Positions 4,965 through 5,434 of a stretch of DNA of 5,434 nt are shown in pieces (positions within the stretch are counted from its first letter, which is position 1; the number at the start of each line of letters is the position of its first letter). The stretch spans positions 1-5,434 of the forward strand of contig VFMC01000419.1 of NCBI GenBank assembly GCA_006515795.1, in the 5' to 3' direction. The notes under the pieces were generated by a model. The model saw nothing but the letters and a program-made list of their open reading frames with translations, did no database searches and was not told where the DNA came from. Position numbers and translations under genes: made by a program. This DNA comes from Acidimicrobiaceae bacterium. Its GTDB lineage: Bacteria > Actinomycetota > Acidimicrobiia > Acidimicrobiales > Ilumatobacteraceae.

Positions 4965-5434
4965 GGCTGTCTCCGTTGTAGCGCCGAGGCTCGGATCCAG
5001 ACGTTGTAGCGGGCGACGGCGGGAGGGGTCTCGGCGATGGTCTGGCGAATCATTCGCGGGGTGCCGTCGGGGTACCAGGGTTCTGGCAGGGCGGGGGTGT
5101 GACGAGCCCACGCAGGTGTGTGCGCCCCGGCCTGCTCGGCGAGGAACGCTGCGACCGCCGCCAGGATCGTTCGAGCGGTGGGGCTTGCCTCGGTGGGCGG
5201 TTCGCCCCCAACCAGGAGCCGCACCGTGGAGGGGTCGCGTTCGGCGAGGTCCGTGACGGAGCGCAGCATGGTCCAGTCGATGTCGTCGCCCTCGGTGGCT
5301 GCTTCGGCCAGCGTGGGGATCGACGGTTGGGGTTCAGGAAGTCGGAATCCGGCGGCGTCGAGGAGACGGACCACGGTGGAGTAGGCGGGGTCGGAGTCGC
5401 CGAGTTCGATGCGAGCGATCGTCGACTGCTCGAC
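4961..5434 (-). CDS. XRE-type helix-turn-helix regulator, 5' end outside window
   Basis: DNA-binding protein, probable antitoxin or autoregulator for the overlapping nucleotidyltransferase. The frame is open to the right edge; 157 C-terminal residues are visible. The first residues (STIARIELGDSDP, then STVVRLLDAAGF) match the recognition helix and the following helix of an XRE/Cro domain. The remainder is a helical partner domain: LRSVTDLAERDPSTVRLLVG, ARTILAAVAAFLAEQAG, then PAWAR and a basic C-terminus with WIRASALQRRQP. This layout resembles actinobacterial XRE proteins that precede nucleotidyltransferase genes, with a C-terminal PAW and an aliphatic/aromatic end; that is recollection, not a search. 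The stop TGA (4963-4961) overlaps the next start as GTGA, implying translational coupling. It appears intact in the visible part. Confidence 0.78.
   Translation of the reverse strand, partial: VEQSTIARIELGDSDPAYSTVVRLLDAAGFRLPEPQPSIPTLAEAATEGDDIDWTMLRSVTDLAERDPSTVRLLVGGEPPTEASPTARTILAAVAAFLAEQAGAHTPAWARHTPALPEPWYPDGTPRMIRQTIAETPPAVARYNVWIRASALQRRQP

Noticed and set aside
4975..5018. Further TGTAGCG matches (4977, 5006) as extra element copies
   Set aside because: Only about seven to twelve bases match, inside the XRE coding region and without palindrome or arms; likely chance.

Overview
The window is high-GC DNA with G/C-rich third codon positions. Its gene content (an acyl-CoA dehydrogenase, an actinobacterial-type HNH protein, a lipoate-ligase-like protein and actinobacterial-type XRE/nucleotidyltransferase genes) suggests an actinobacterium. 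An Acidimicrobiia (Ilumatobacter-like) origin is my best guess from protein flavour, not a demonstrated placement.

Left part (1-2341, all plus strand): the 3' portion of an acyl-CoA dehydrogenase gene; an 80-residue conserved-looking small protein that appears to start at CTG overlapping the dehydrogenase stop (CTGA); an HNH endonuclease-family gene whose first 14 codons lie in a different frame from the rest (about 2 nt missing); and a lipoate-protein-ligase-family gene that lacks the usual N-terminus and follows the HNH stop in the same frame. This resembles an ordinary chromosomal neighbourhood with some damage.

Middle (2342-3048): a 395-base stretch without a recognisable gene but with an inverted and a direct repeat. 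It is followed by the first copy of a roughly 110-bp palindromic element (2709-2824), which supplies the 3' end of a small minus-strand gene (2737-2901) with a strong ribosome binding site. A divergent intergenic region then carries two consecutive 16-bp inverted repeats.

Right part (3049-5434): a COG3910-type AAA ATPase gene on the plus strand, broken by an inferred 7-nt deletion near its 3' end; about 330 bases with no assignable gene; and, on the minus strand, a SnoaL/NTF2-like protein, a short nucleotidyltransferase and a partial XRE-type regulator. The last two overlap by GTGA and look like a toxin-antitoxin-like pair. The nucleotidyltransferase is shorter than its family, and its C-terminus is encoded by the second copy of the palindromic element (4632-4737).

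The most interesting signal is that element. Two same-orientation copies are 58/69 identical without gaps over their core. Each has an inner palindrome built on TTTTCCCGCGGGAAAA, outer inverted arms, and differences next to the palindrome that include one compensatory base-pair change. Each forms the end of a minus-strand gene, and together they bracket about 1.8 kb of accessory-looking genes. Four genes in the window look damaged or shortened, so the segment is either decaying accessory DNA or carries some assembly errors.
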